A DNA stretch of 64,000 nucleotides from Elusimicrobiota bacterium (lineage in GTDB: Bacteria; Elusimicrobiota; Elusimicrobia; UBA1565; UBA9628): assembly GCA_016194705.1 (NCBI GenBank), contig JACQAZ010000018.1, positions 1-64,000 on the forward strand. Reading direction: 5' to 3'. Both the position numbers and the translations under genes were made by a program. Below are positions 9,463 through 19,295 of the stretch, piece by piece. How positions within the stretch are numbered: position 1 is the first letter of the stretch; each line of letters opens with the position of its first letter. Below the pieces are notes generated by a model. That model had not been told where the DNA came from and ran no database searches. It saw nothing but the letters and a program-made list of their open reading frames with translations.

Positions 9463-10399
9463 TCCCGCGACGCTCGACGGAGAGTTCAAGAAGCTCAACA
9501 TGGACTCCCAACTGCCCAAGCGGCGGGTCGTCTTCGCCTGGGACATGCACTACAGCTGCAACTACCGCTGTCCCTACTGCTGGTACACTGTCTCCGGCTG
9601 GACGGAACTCGCCAAGAAGAACCTCTATCGCGGCGCCGACGAATGGGAGAGGGCGTGGAAGCGCGTGGCGGACCGCCACGGCCGCTGCCAGCTGCGCATC
9701 ACGGCGGGCGAGCCCTTCACGTATCCCGATTTCGCGGGCGTGGTCGGAAAGATCTCCAAGCTTCACGACATACAGGTCACGAGCAATTGCTCCTACACCG
9801 AGGCCATGCGCCGCTTCGCCGAGACGGCCGATCCGTCGCGCGTCGAGCTCGACTGCACCTTCCACCCGATTTGGGGAGACTTCGAGCCCTTCGTCGAGAA
9901 CGTGCTGATGATGCGCCGGGCGGGCTTCCTCGCCAACGTCTGCTACCTCGCCTACCCGCCCCAGATGGCCGAGATGGCCGAGTTCAAGAAGAGGTTCGCG
10001 GCGAAGGGCGTCTACATGAACATGGCGATCTTCTGGGGCACGCTCAAGGGCAAGCAGTACCCCTTCGCGTATACCGAGGTTGAGAAGCGGACGATCAAGG
10101 AGGTCATCGGCGCCGAGGTCAGCCCCGAGACGGTCAATCTCGAGCCGCTGGCCATCAACGGCAAGGTCTGCGGCGCGGGCCAGCGCTACGCGGTCGTCCA
10201 GGCCGACGGCAATGTCTACCGCTGCGGCCAGCTCGCGCGCGAGGAGCAGTGCATCGGCGACATCTTCAGCGACGACTTCGAGCTCTTCGAGACGGGTAGG
10301 CCCTGCACCGTCGATTTTTGCCGCTCCAAGGAATTCCAGTCCGCTTGGGAAGACGAGGACCGGCATCTCTTGGAGCAGCAAGGGAAGGTGAGGGCATGA
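9449..10399 (+). CDS. Short CNYRCxYC radical SAM protein (copy 1)
   Basis: Protein of 316 residues. The motif Cys37-Cys41-Cys44 (CNYRCPYC) follows the signature FAWDMHYS, and AGEPFTYPDF is the SAM loop. The C-terminus has scattered cysteines (near 240, 258, 286, 291), possibly a reduced auxiliary-cluster domain. It belongs to a set of four short paralogs in this window (also 12,954, 15,348 and 22,495) that share W-x-(I/M/L)-x-(Y/W)-(S/A)-CN(Y/F)RC and end with a cysteine-rich tail. The start was chosen by the AAGGAGAAG at 9,437-9,445. Its end overlaps the next B12-radical SAM gene (ATGA). Reaction unknown. Confidence 0.88.
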   Translation: MSPHSPATLDGEFKKLNMDSQLPKRRVVFAWDMHYSCNYRCPYCWYTVSGWTELAKKNLYRGADEWERAWKRVADRHGRCQLRITAGEPFTYPDFAGVVGKISKLHDIQVTSNCSYTEAMRRFAETADPSRVELDCTFHPIWGDFEPFVENVLMMRRAGFLANVCYLAYPPQMAEMAEFKKRFAAKGVYMNMAIFWGTLKGKQYPFAYTEVEKRTIKEVIGAEVSPETVNLEPLAINGKVCGAGQRYAVVQADGNVYRCGQLAREEQCIGDIFSDDFELFETGRPCTVDFCRSKEFQSAWEDEDRHLLEQQGKVRA

Positions 10400-11854
10400 A
10401 GGCCGCCTTGATCCAATGCCCGGTCTGGTGGACCGTCGACCCGCCGCTGGGCCTCGCGCAGATCGCCGGCTGCCTCTCGCACGCGGGCCACGAGGTCTCG
10501 GTCTTCGACCTCAACATCGAGCTGGCCAAGAAGCGCCTGCCCGGCTACGAGAATCTCTGGAACTGGGAGCAGTTCCAGTTCTGGAACCATCCGGGCATGG
10601 TCGCGCGCTTCTTCCGCGACAACGCGGCTTTCTTCGAGGGGCAGCTCGAGCGGATCCTCCGCACGGAGGCTGGGCTTATCGGCTTTTCCGTCTACAACGG
10701 CAGCCAGTTGGCCAGCCTCGAGCTCGCCCGGCGCATCAAGCGGGCGGACGCGCGGCGAAAGATCGTGTTCGGCGGCCAGTACCTCTTTCTGGAAGACAAC
10801 GCCGAGTCCATCCTCAGCGATCCCACCGTCGACGCCGTGGTCCGCGGGCCCGGCGACGAGGTCTTCCCTGAGATGGCCGCGGCACTCGAGAAATCCGGCG
10901 AGCTGCCCGTCCTGCCCGGAACGACGGTCCGGACCAAGGAGGGACTCAAAAACGGCGGGCCGGTCAAGCCCTTGCGCGATCTGGACTCCGTGCCCTTCGC
11001 CGATTTTTCCGGCTTTCCGCTCGGGCTCTACGACGTCCAAGAGAGGCTCCCGATCCACGGCAGCCGCGGCTGCGTCTGGCAATGCCACTTCTGCAGCTCG
11101 CACCCGTTCTGGACCGGCTACAGCTACATGGGCGGCGACCGTCTGTTCGCGGAGCTCATGGAGCATAAGAGGCGCTATCCCTGTGAGGCCGGAAATGACT
11201 TCCGAGCTCCTTCGCAGCCTTTCCGCAGCCAATTGTCACGACATCATCTACGGGGTGGAGAGCGGCTCGCCGCGCCTTCTCAAGCTCATGAACAAGCCCT
11301 ACACGACGCAGACGGCCGAACGCGTGCTCAAGGACACTCACGACGCCGGCATCGCCACGATCGGCAACTTTATGTTCGGCTTTCCGGGAGAAACTGAGGA
11401 CGATTTTCAGCAGACGCTCGACTTCATCAAGCGCAATCGCGGCTCGCTTGATCGCGTCTACGCGAGCGCCACCTTCACTAGCCTCGAGGAGAACAGCACC
11501 CTCACGGCGCGGCAGGAAGAGTTCGGCATCCGCCGCGAGCGCGAGCGCGAGGCGCACCATCTCTATTGGGAGTCGGAGGACGGCACGAACAACTATCTCG
11601 TCCGGCTCGAGCGCTACGAGCGATTCCGAAAGCTCGCCGTGGGCCTCGGCCTCGACGCCTACAAGGGAATCAACGGCAATCTCGAGACCGACAAGCTCTC
11701 GAATCTCGCGCAATATTACCGCTACAAAGGGAATTACGCCGAGGCGGTGCGCCATCTGCGCGCCTATCTCGAGCGCGATCCGAAAAGTGAGCCGATGCGC
11801 GAAGAGCTGCGGCTGTGCCTGGCGGAACTCGAGACTTTGGAGGCCTGCGCATGA
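10396..11854 (+). pseudogene. B12-binding radical SAM protein (paralog B), broken by an internal deletion and frameshift
   Basis: The first frame (10,396 to a stop at 11,397) has a cobalamin-binding domain (ALIQCP start) and CxxxCxxC (CVWQCHFC) near residue 226, but loses homology after the sequence for HKRRYP near 11,180. The second frame resumes at 11,183 with VRPEM and runs to 11,854 with IIYGVESGS, GFPGETEDDF and a TPR-like tail. Compared with the paralogs at 5,460 and 13,790, exactly 40 codons are missing between these points, which fits a loss of about 119 bp. The missing part lies inside the TIM barrel, so the protein should be inactive if the deletion is real. A sequencing or assembly error is possible. 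Neighbouring genes keep their ATGA overlaps on both sides. Confidence 0.8.
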
Positions 11855-12957
11855 TCGCCGACATCCTTCCCGCCGCCGAGCTGCAGCAGCGCAATACCGA
11901 CCTCAACAACCAGGAGTATCTGCAGCGAAAGACCGTGCTCGCGAGCACTCCCCAGCGCATCTTCATGCAGATCAACGCGATCTGCAACGCCGACTGCGTG
12001 TTCTGCTCTAAGGGCTACGACTACCCGACCTTCTCGCTCGACGACTACCTCAAGATGTCCGGCGCCGAGATGACGCCGATCATCGCCAGCGCCCGCGAGC
12101 TCGTGCTGACCGGATCCGGCGAGTTCCTGGGACTGCCCGACGCGGAGCGCATACTGACCTATTTCAACGAAAACTTCCGGCACGTCGACAAGTACATCGC
12201 CACGAATGCCTCGCATTCGCGCCCTAGGATCTGGGAGCTGCTCGCCGCCCCCGAGAGCCGCTACACCCTTCAGCTGTCCCTGCACTCCACCGACAAAGAA
12301 AGCCACGAGCTCATGATGCGCTACGGCTCTTACGACCAAGTCATGAGGAACCTCGATTATCTTCTGGAAGCTCGCCGCAAGACCGGCAGCCCGAAGATCA
12401 ACCTGATGTTCATCATGACGACCTTGAACGCCGAGAAGCTCCCGGAGTTCATCCGCTGGGGCGCCAAGCTCGGAGTCGACAAGATCATCGCCGGCTACTT
12501 CTACATCTACGAGTCGCAGCAGAAATACCTCTCGCTTTATTTCAAGCAGGAGTTGGCCAACCGCGTCATCGACGAGGCGCGCGAGGCGGCCGCCGAGGCG
12601 AAGTGCGAGGTCGTCCTGCCGCCGAAATTCGGCGATTCGCCGTCCGCCTACGTCCGTCCGGAGTGCTGCCCGGAGCCCTGGCACCAGATCATGATCAACG
12701 CCGACGGTCGCGTGCTGCCCTGCGACGTCTACGGCAATTTCAACGAGGACCTGACCAACAAGAGCTTCACGGAGATCTGGAACGGCCCCGCGTATCAGGA
12801 GATCCGCCGCCTGCTGGCCAAGAACGAGGGCTGCATCAAGACTTGCCCGCGCCAGAACGTGGCGGCCATCAACGACTGGAGAGCGCACGTCATCTCGCGT
12901 CACAAGGACGACAAGCAGATCGTCAAAGAGTACCATGAGGCGCTGAGGAAGCCATGA
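11851..12957 (+). CDS. Radical SAM/SPASM enzyme (paralog of the 7,106 gene)
   Basis: Protein of 368 residues with Cys45-Cys49-Cys52 (CNADCVFC), a TGSGEFL SAM loop, and a SPASM-like tail: ECCPEPW, LPCD near residue 290, and CIKTC near 327-331. The start ATG overlaps the TGA of the broken B12-radical SAM gene, and the end overlaps the next ATG. It shares the N-terminal helix and general sequence of the protein at 7,106 and has the same position relative to a B12-radical SAM gene, so the two pairs probably arose by duplication. Substrate unknown. Confidence 0.9.
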   Translation: MIADILPAAELQQRNTDLNNQEYLQRKTVLASTPQRIFMQINAICNADCVFCSKGYDYPTFSLDDYLKMSGAEMTPIIASARELVLTGSGEFLGLPDAERILTYFNENFRHVDKYIATNASHSRPRIWELLAAPESRYTLQLSLHSTDKESHELMMRYGSYDQVMRNLDYLLEARRKTGSPKINLMFIMTTLNAEKLPEFIRWGAKLGVDKIIAGYFYIYESQQKYLSLYFKQELANRVIDEAREAAAEAKCEVVLPPKFGDSPSAYVRPECCPEPWHQIMINADGRVLPCDVYGNFNEDLTNKSFTEIWNGPAYQEIRRLLAKNEGCIKTCPRQNVAAINDWRAHVISRHKDDKQIVKEYHEALRKP

Positions 12958-13802
12958 GCGATCCCGACATCCGGATCACCTGGAACATCCACTGGAGCTG
13001 CAACTTCCGCTGCTCCTACTGCTTCTTCGACGGGAATTGGGGCGAATACGGCAAACGCAACGTCTACAAGACCGTCCCCGAGTGGATGGCGGTCTGGCGG
13101 CGCGTTTACGCCAAATACGGCCGCGCCTACGTGACGATCAACGGAGGGGAGCCCTTCGCCTACCCGAACTTCATCGAGCTGATCCATCAACTCTCCGAGA
13201 TCCACTGGCCGATCAACATCACGACCAACACCTCCCTGCATCTCGACCAATTCGTCAAGAGGATCGACCCGAAGAGGGTCTCCCTGTCGGTGAGCTTCCA
13301 TCCGCAGTACCACGTGATCGAGGACACGATCAAAACGGTGAGGTTCCTGCGCGAGAACAAGGCCGATCTGGGCTGCATCAACTTCGTCGCCTATCCGCCC
13401 TTCATGCCGGAGCTGCCGTCCTACATCGAGAAGCTCGCCGCGATCGGCGAGAGCCTCAAGGTGATCCCGTTTGTGGGGACCTACCGCGGGATCAAGTATC
13501 CCGACGGATATGACGCCGAGCAGAAAAAAGCGCTCGGCATGAAGGACGACTGGATCGACGGGAAACGCCACAAGGGCATGCTCTGCCGCGCGGGCCACAA
13601 GTCCGCGCTGCTGCTGCCCGACGGCAACGTGACGCGCTGCGGCCAGATCGGAGATCCCGGCATCTTCGGCAACATCTTCGAGGCGGACTTCTCTTTGCTC
13701 GACAAGCCGACCCCCTGCGACGTCGAGTTCTGCCCTTGCGACGAATGGAAGGTCATCCCCGATGAGAAGGCGCCGGAAAAGGCGGGGGCATGGCTGCCCT
13801 GA
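12954..13802 (+). CDS. Short CNYRCxYC-type radical SAM protein (copy 2)
   Basis: Protein of 282 residues, the shortest of the set. The cluster motif is Cys16-Cys20-Cys23 (CNFRCSYC), almost at the N-terminus, followed by NGGEPFAYPNF as the SAM loop. The C-terminal tail includes LCRAGH, VTRCGQ and CDVEFCPC, which may bind a second cluster. The start ATG overlaps the TGA of the preceding radical SAM gene, and the end overlaps the next gene by 13 bases. Copies 1, 2 and 3 each sit next to a B12-radical SAM gene. Function unknown; a partner or second enzyme for the B12 protein is a reasonable inference. Confidence 0.88.
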   Translation: MSDPDIRITWNIHWSCNFRCSYCFFDGNWGEYGKRNVYKTVPEWMAVWRRVYAKYGRAYVTINGGEPFAYPNFIELIHQLSEIHWPINITTNTSLHLDQFVKRIDPKRVSLSVSFHPQYHVIEDTIKTVRFLRENKADLGCINFVAYPPFMPELPSYIEKLAAIGESLKVIPFVGTYRGIKYPDGYDAEQKKALGMKDDWIDGKRHKGMLCRAGHKSALLLPDGNVTRCGQIGDPGIFGNIFEADFSLLDKPTPCDVEFCPCDEWKVIPDEKAPEKAGAWLP

Positions 13803-15370
13803 CCCGGATCGTCCTGGTGCAATGCCCGCAGTGGGGCTTCGTGCCTCCGCTGGCGCTGGCGCAATTGGCGGGCTCGCTCAAGGACGCCGGCCTGCCGGTC
13901 GGGGCCGTGGACCTCAACATCAAACTCTATCACGAGCGCGGCGAGGGCTATCGCCACGCGTTCTCCTGGGAGCAGTCGAATCTTTGGCGCGACGAGCTCG
14001 CCGACCGATTCCTAGAAGAACACCGGGAGGTCGTCGCGCGGCTGCTCATCGACCCTTTGCCGATGACCGGAAGCGTCCTGGTGGGTTTCTCGGTGAACCA
14101 GTGCTCGATCCGGACGAGCCTGCTTGCGGCGCGGTGGGTCAAGGAGGCGCGTCCTGAAGCCTTCATCGCCTTCGGCGGGCAATGGTACGCCGACCCCGAA
14201 AACACCGAGACCACCTTGGAGTCCGGCGTCGTCGACGCGGTGGTCTGCGGCGACGGCGAGCAGACCCTCATCGATCTTGCGAGGACCTTAGGCGATGGGG
14301 GACGGCCTGAAGATTGCGCCGGGCTCCATCTGTGGCGCGGCGGCAATGTCGTCGCGACGCCAGAACGAGCCCCCGCGGACATGGACGCTCTGTCCTTCCT
14401 CGATTATTCGGTCCTGGACCTCGACGATTACAAGGTCCCCGACAACCTCTATCAGGACGCCTTGATGATCATGGCCAGCCGCGGCTGCGTGCGGCGCTGC
14501 ACTTTCTGCGGCTCGCGCTACCCCTGGGAGGGCTTCCGCTCGATGAGCGGCCGTAGAATCTACGACGAGATCAAGCATCAGCTCTCCCTGAGAGGCGGCT
14601 ACAACATTCTCAAGTTCTACGACATTGTGACCAACGGCAACATCCGGCACATTTCGGAGCTCTGCGACCTTCTGATCGCGGACCCCTCCGTGAAGCTCGA
14701 GTGGCGCGAGACCAACTGCATCGTGCGGCCGGAGATGACGCCGACCCTGCTCGCGAAGTTGCGTAAGGCCGGCTGCGCCCACGTCAATTACGGCATCGAG
14801 ACCGGCTCGAACCGCGTGCTCAAGCTCATGCGCAAGGGCCAGACCGCGGAACTCGCCGAGCGCGTCCTGCGCGACACGCACGAGGCGGGCATCGAGATCA
14901 CGGCCAATTTTCTGTTCGGCTATCCCGGGGAGACCGAAGAGGACTTCGAGGAGACCCTCGCCTTCGTGGGCCGCGTGCATCCGTACATCGACATCTTCTA
15001 CCCGAGCCGCACCTTCATCACGATGGAGCCCTACAGCGACATGGCGCGGCATAAGGACGAGCTCGGCGTCGACGACGGGGTCGACGTGTTCTGGGCGCTC
15101 AAGGACCGCAGCAACACTTATCCGATCCGTCTGGCCCGCTACGAGAAGTTTTCGCGGCTGCTCAAGGAATTGGGCGCATTCGAGAGCCCCGGCGTGAATT
15201 CGTCTCTCGAGCTCAACCACTGGCACAGCCTGGGCCGCTACCACGAATACGAGAAGGAATTCGACAAGGCGGCCGGGTGTTACAGAAAATACCTGGCGCT
15301 CGATCCGGGGAGCCAGGACATCCGCTGCAGATTGGAGGCGTGCGAAAATGCAGGAATCCCCGCGCGCTGA
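13790..15370 (+). CDS. B12-binding radical SAM protein with TPR-like tail (paralog C)
   Basis: Protein of 526 residues. The N-terminal 200 residues are the cobalamin-binding region (VLVQCP, FAFGGQWY). The radical SAM motif follows SRGC at about 232-239 (CVRRCTFC). The barrel keeps YGIETGS and GYPGETEEDF, and the last 55 residues read as a TPR-like helix pair. It is intact where its paralog at 10,396 is deleted and served here as the reference. The ATG overlaps the preceding gene by 13 bases, and the next gene starts 23 bases before this one ends. Class B relatives methylate or rearrange unactivated carbon centres; the substrate is unknown. Confidence 0.9.
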   Translation: MAALTRIVLVQCPQWGFVPPLALAQLAGSLKDAGLPVGAVDLNIKLYHERGEGYRHAFSWEQSNLWRDELADRFLEEHREVVARLLIDPLPMTGSVLVGFSVNQCSIRTSLLAARWVKEARPEAFIAFGGQWYADPENTETTLESGVVDAVVCGDGEQTLIDLARTLGDGGRPEDCAGLHLWRGGNVVATPERAPADMDALSFLDYSVLDLDDYKVPDNLYQDALMIMASRGCVRRCTFCGSRYPWEGFRSMSGRRIYDEIKHQLSLRGGYNILKFYDIVTNGNIRHISELCDLLIADPSVKLEWRETNCIVRPEMTPTLLAKLRKAGCAHVNYGIETGSNRVLKLMRKGQTAELAERVLRDTHEAGIEITANFLFGYPGETEEDFEETLAFVGRVHPYIDIFYPSRTFITMEPYSDMARHKDELGVDDGVDVFWALKDRSNTYPIRLARYEKFSRLLKELGAFESPGVNSSLELNHWHSLGRYHEYEKEFDKAAGCYRKYLALDPGSQDIRCRLEACENAGIPAR

Positions 15371-16277
15371 AGCCGCGCCGCTCCCGACCCGCCCGCGCCC
15401 CGAGCGGGTCCAGTTTCAGTGGCAGATCCAATACGCCTGCAACTACCGCTGCCCCTACTGCGTCTTCGAGGGGCAATGGGAGTCGGTTCTCAAGCTCGAC
15501 CGCAAGGACATCAAGATGGAGGCTTGGGTCGAGGTCTGGACGCGCATGCACAGGACCTACGGCCCGGGCGACATATTCATCACGGGGGGCGAGCCTTCCT
15601 ATTATAGGGGCTTCGTCGATCTGCTCAAGGCGCTGACCGAGATGCACTACGTCTCCTTCGACACCAACCTCTCGTGGTCCTGGGAGGACCTGCGGCGCTT
15701 CGTCAAGGAGGTCGGCAAGCGCTACATCCGCCTCGACACGAGCTTCCATTCCCACAGCGTCGACGTCCGCGAGTTCATCGCCAAGGCCTCCTTCATCAAG
15801 GACAACGGCATCAACTACGTCTGCCGCCTCGTGGCCTGGCCGCCGCTTCTTTCCAAGGTGGAAGCCTTCCGCGAGGAGTTCGCCAAGGCGGGCCTGACCT
15901 TCGTCGTCTATCCGTTCAACGGCGTTTACGAGGGCCGGGATTATCCCGCGGCCTACACCGACGCCGAGAGGGCGTTGATCCAAGGCCGCACGCACGAGCT
16001 CAAAGGCGACATGCGCAACGGCGAGCAGGCCGATTTCGTCGGCCACATGATCAACATGCACCGCGAGCCGCCCGCGGGAAGGCTTTGCCGTTCGGGCTTT
16101 ATCTACGCGCGCGTCCTGCCCGACGGGACCGTCTACCGCTGCCAGCCCTACGAGTCGCGCTGGATGGAACCCTTAGGGAACATCTTCGACGAGGCCTTCG
16201 CCCTCAGGGAAGAGCCGACGCTCTGCCGATCGCAGTGGTGCGAGTTCGAGTACCGCTACTTGGTCGATCAGGGCTGA
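15348..16277 (+). CDS. Short CNYRCxYC radical SAM protein (copy 3)
   Basis: Protein of 309 residues with Cys31-Cys35-Cys38 (CNYRCPYC) after WQIQYA, and TGGEPSYYRGF as the SAM loop. The tail has LCRSGF, VYRCQPY and LCRSQWCEFEYR. The ATG lies within the last 23 bases of the preceding B12-radical SAM gene, so coupling is likely. A Pro/Arg-rich N-terminus of about 20 residues precedes the barrel. The following gene begins 6 bases after the stop. Related to the short proteins at 9,449, 12,954 and 22,495. Confidence 0.88.
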   Translation: MQESPRAEAAPLPTRPRPERVQFQWQIQYACNYRCPYCVFEGQWESVLKLDRKDIKMEAWVEVWTRMHRTYGPGDIFITGGEPSYYRGFVDLLKALTEMHYVSFDTNLSWSWEDLRRFVKEVGKRYIRLDTSFHSHSVDVREFIAKASFIKDNGINYVCRLVAWPPLLSKVEAFREEFAKAGLTFVVYPFNGVYEGRDYPAAYTDAERALIQGRTHELKGDMRNGEQADFVGHMINMHREPPAGRLCRSGFIYARVLPDGTVYRCQPYESRWMEPLGNIFDEAFALREEPTLCRSQWCEFEYRYLVDQG

Positions 16278-16283
16278 ACTCGC

Positions 16284-17855
16284 GTGAAAACGCGCTTGGC
16301 GGTGAAGGATGGCTGGACCAATGTGGCGCCGTTGGCCGCGCTCATCGCCGTCCACGCGACGGTGCAGGCCTACCACCTCCTGCTCTCTCAGGGGCTCTCG
16401 CTCTCGGCCGACAGCGCGGAGCGCGTAGTCCTCGCGTATTCCTGGGCCCGTCATCCGACTTTTTTCATCCAACCGTCCGCGTGGCTGCCGCTGTTTTTCT
16501 GGATCTACGGGACCTTGTTGAAGCTGTGGCCGGACCCGCTTTGGGCCCCTACGATCCTCACCGTGGCGGTGAGCAATCTTTGCCTCCTTCCGCTTTACGG
16601 GATCTGCCGGTTGATCGGCGGAGGCAGGGAGGGCAGCCTGCTGGCCTCCTGCGCGGCGGCGTTCATGCCTCTGTCATTGCTGGCCGCCGGGCAGCCCTAT
16701 TTCGATCCGATCTTCGCGTTCTTCATCCTCTCCGGGATATACGCCTGGCTGCGCTCCGAGGACGCCACTCGTAGCGCCTGGCATGCCGCCAGCGTCGCCG
16801 CGATGGCCGCCGCCGCCCTGACCCGCATGGAGGGCTGGCTGTTCGTAGCGGCGTGGATCGCTTTGCTGCGACGTCGTCCGGGCGCGAAGCTTCGCCTTCT
16901 TGCGCTCTGTCCGATCACGCTCTGCGTTGCCCATCAGCTTCTCGTCTTCGGGCGCTTCGAGGGCCTGCGGCTGGTCCGCCAGCGCGGCCTTGTGATCGAA
17001 CAGCCGCAGGAGTGGTGGGTGGCCGCGATGGTCTGGAAATGGGTCTTCGCGGACGGGATTCTCGTCCCCTTCGTCGTCCTGGGCTTTCCGGCGCTCGACC
17101 TCAAGCGTGCGGCCGTCCGCGAGACCCTCGGGCTGGTCTGGCTCCCGTTCCTCGCCTTCGTCGGCATGGTTCAGTTCATGGGATTTCCGCTTCCGCTCGA
17201 GCACCTGGCGACCTTCCTCGCGCTGCAGATGATCCCGCTGGCGCCGGCCCTCGATCGCGCGCTGCGGGCCTGGAGCTCTTCGCTGCGGGCCTGGACCCCC
17301 TCATGGGACCGACCGGCGCGGCTGGCCCTGGCCTGCGTCATTCTGCTCGGCACCGCGGTCGCCGCGATGACGCGGGCGGCTCCCGGGATGACTCAGCCGG
17401 TGCTGGCGCCGGCCCGGCTGGTCGGCAAGCTCGGGGAGCTGCTCGCGCCCGGCGGCGGGCGCATCGTACTGGAGCTCCCGATCAAAGGCTTCTCCGGGCA
17501 GGACGAGAGGTTCGAGGATCCCCAGCTCTTGCGGCTCAAGTCCCTGCCGGCCGAGATGAGGTTCGACCGCCCTTTTCGATACGCTCACGACCCCTACGAC
17601 AGGTCCTACATCCTGAACACACCCGTTCCCTCGCTGCTGGACCTGCCCGAGACCGAACTCCGCCGCGAGCTCGACCGGCAGTCCGTGCGACTGGTCATGG
17701 CCCGGTCGCGGCGCGCGCCGCTCGAGAGGCTGGGCTGGAGGTCGGCCGGCGAGCTGCGGCATTACCTCTTCTACGCTCGCCCCGAGGAAGCGTTCTTCCC
17801 TCTGTTGAGGACGCGCATCGCGACCGCCCGCGCGAGGATCGCGGCGGCGAAATGA
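16284..17855 (+). CDS. Membrane glycosyltransferase, GT39/ArnT-like
   Basis: Protein of 523 residues with about ten hydrophobic segments. The first loop carries SADSAERV and an acidic residue after the first membrane helix, the arrangement seen in GT39/GT83-type enzymes that transfer sugars from polyprenyl-phosphate donors on the outer face of the membrane. The C-terminal 130 residues are hydrophilic and probably extracytoplasmic. The GTG at 16,284 starts 6 bases after the preceding gene, and the end overlaps the next ATG. Family membership is judged from the layout, not a clear motif. In context it could decorate a surface polymer or a product made by the cluster. Confidence 0.65.
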   Translation: MKTRLAVKDGWTNVAPLAALIAVHATVQAYHLLLSQGLSLSADSAERVVLAYSWARHPTFFIQPSAWLPLFFWIYGTLLKLWPDPLWAPTILTVAVSNLCLLPLYGICRLIGGGREGSLLASCAAAFMPLSLLAAGQPYFDPIFAFFILSGIYAWLRSEDATRSAWHAASVAAMAAAALTRMEGWLFVAAWIALLRRRPGAKLRLLALCPITLCVAHQLLVFGRFEGLRLVRQRGLVIEQPQEWWVAAMVWKWVFADGILVPFVVLGFPALDLKRAAVRETLGLVWLPFLAFVGMVQFMGFPLPLEHLATFLALQMIPLAPALDRALRAWSSSLRAWTPSWDRPARLALACVILLGTAVAAMTRAAPGMTQPVLAPARLVGKLGELLAPGGGRIVLELPIKGFSGQDERFEDPQLLRLKSLPAEMRFDRPFRYAHDPYDRSYILNTPVPSLLDLPETELRRELDRQSVRLVMARSRRAPLERLGWRSAGELRHYLFYARPEEAFFPLLRTRIATARARIAAAK

Positions 17856-19294
17856 AGACGATCGTCTTCGTCAACCCGCCGATGACGCTCGAGGCGCGCT
17901 ACGGAGTTTTGGCGCGGGCCGGGGCTATGGAGCCGCCTTTCGGTCTCTGCTTCCTCGCCGCTGCGACGCGGGAGCAAGGCTATCGGACGGCCATCATCGA
18001 CGCCGAGACCCTCGGGTTGTCCATCGATGAGACCGCTCGCGAGGCGCTTGCCTTCAAGCCCGACTACGTCGGCCTGACGGCCACGACGCCGGCGATCGTC
18101 AGCGCGGCCCGAGTGGCGCTCAAGATAAAGGAAGGAGCTCCGTCGGTCCTTACCATCGTCGGAGGCTGCCATGTCACCGCGATCCCGGAGGAGACGCTCG
18201 AGGACTACCCCGGTTTCGACATCGCGGCCATCGGTGAGGGGGAGAAGACGATCGTCGAGCTTCTGAGCGCTCTGGACGAGGGGGCCGGGCTCGAGCGCGT
18301 CGCGGGGCTGGCTTTCCGGGACAAGGACGCCGTTAGGCGCACGCCCGCCCGTGCGCTTGTCAAGGACCTCGACGCCTTGCCCATGCCGGCCTTCGATCTC
18401 CTGCCCCGCCTCGACCGGCACTACGGCGTCACCGCGCAGAGCGTCGACCGCTTCCCCGCCGCCTCCTTGATTACCTCGCGCGGCTGCTACGCGAAGTGCA
18501 CGTTCTGCGACACCAACGTCACGGGGAACACGATGAGGGGGCACAGCGCGGCTTATGTCGCGCGGCTCATGAGGCTCGTCAAGGACCGCTACGGCATCCG
18601 CTGCGTCATGTTTGAAGACGACAACTTTCTCGCCTTCCGCAAGCGGCTCAAGGAGCTCGAGACCGTCTTGAGAGACGACCGTCTCGACATGACCTGGTCC
18701 TGCACCTCCCGCGTCGACATCGCCGACGGCGAAACGCTCAAGCGCGCCAAGCGCCTGGGCTGCTGGCAGGTGTTTTACGGCGTGGAGTCCGGCTCCCAGA
18801 AGATCCTCGATTTCTACGACAAGCGGATCACGGTCGCGCAGTCCGCGCGCGCCTTGGAGATGACCAAGGACGCCGGGCTGCACACGAAAGGTTTCGTCAT
18901 CATCGGCAATCCTCTGGAGACCCTTGAGACTTTGGAGGAAACCCGGAGCTTCGTCCTAAAGGCCGCGCTCGACGACATCAGCATCACTTATTTCACCCCC
19001 TACCCGGGCGCGGCGGTCTTCCCGGTTTGCGAGCGCTACGGGACCTTCGAGAGGGATTGGGAGAGGCTCAGCTGCTTCGAGATCGTCTTCGTCCCGCACG
19101 GCTTGAGCCGCCCGGTCTTGGAGGATTGCCAGCGGAGGATTTTCAGGGAGTTCTATTACCGGCCCCGGGTGCTTCTCGGCTACCTGGGCAGGATCAAGAC
19201 GGGCCGGCACCTCGCCGATCTCGTCGGCAGCGGCCTGGCCTTGACCAAGCACGTGTTCGTGAGGCCTTCGCCCATCAGCTACAGCATCCGCTGA
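17852..19294 (+). CDS. B12-binding radical SAM protein, BchE-like
   Basis: Protein of 480 residues. The N-terminus has VFVNPP, GLTATTPAI and VGGCHVTAIPEE, typical of cobalamin-binding domains of BchE-like enzymes. The cluster motif is Cys212-Cys216-Cys219 (CYAKCTFC) after TSRG, and FEDDNF and YGVESGS follow in the barrel. Unlike the paralogs at 5.5, 10.4 and 13.8 kb it has no TPR tail and starts with the common VNPP form, so it is a different subfamily. Start and end are tightly coupled to neighbouring genes (ATGA overlap upstream, 1 base downstream). Relatives are involved in methylation of lipids, sugars and tetrapyrroles; the substrate is unknown. Confidence 0.9.
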   Translation: MKTIVFVNPPMTLEARYGVLARAGAMEPPFGLCFLAAATREQGYRTAIIDAETLGLSIDETAREALAFKPDYVGLTATTPAIVSAARVALKIKEGAPSVLTIVGGCHVTAIPEETLEDYPGFDIAAIGEGEKTIVELLSALDEGAGLERVAGLAFRDKDAVRRTPARALVKDLDALPMPAFDLLPRLDRHYGVTAQSVDRFPAASLITSRGCYAKCTFCDTNVTGNTMRGHSAAYVARLMRLVKDRYGIRCVMFEDDNFLAFRKRLKELETVLRDDRLDMTWSCTSRVDIADGETLKRAKRLGCWQVFYGVESGSQKILDFYDKRITVAQSARALEMTKDAGLHTKGFVIIGNPLETLETLEETRSFVLKAALDDISITYFTPYPGAAVFPVCERYGTFERDWERLSCFEIVFVPHGLSRPVLEDCQRRIFREFYYRPRVLLGYLGRIKTGRHLADLVGSGLALTKHVFVRPSPISYSIR

Positions 19295-19295
19295 C

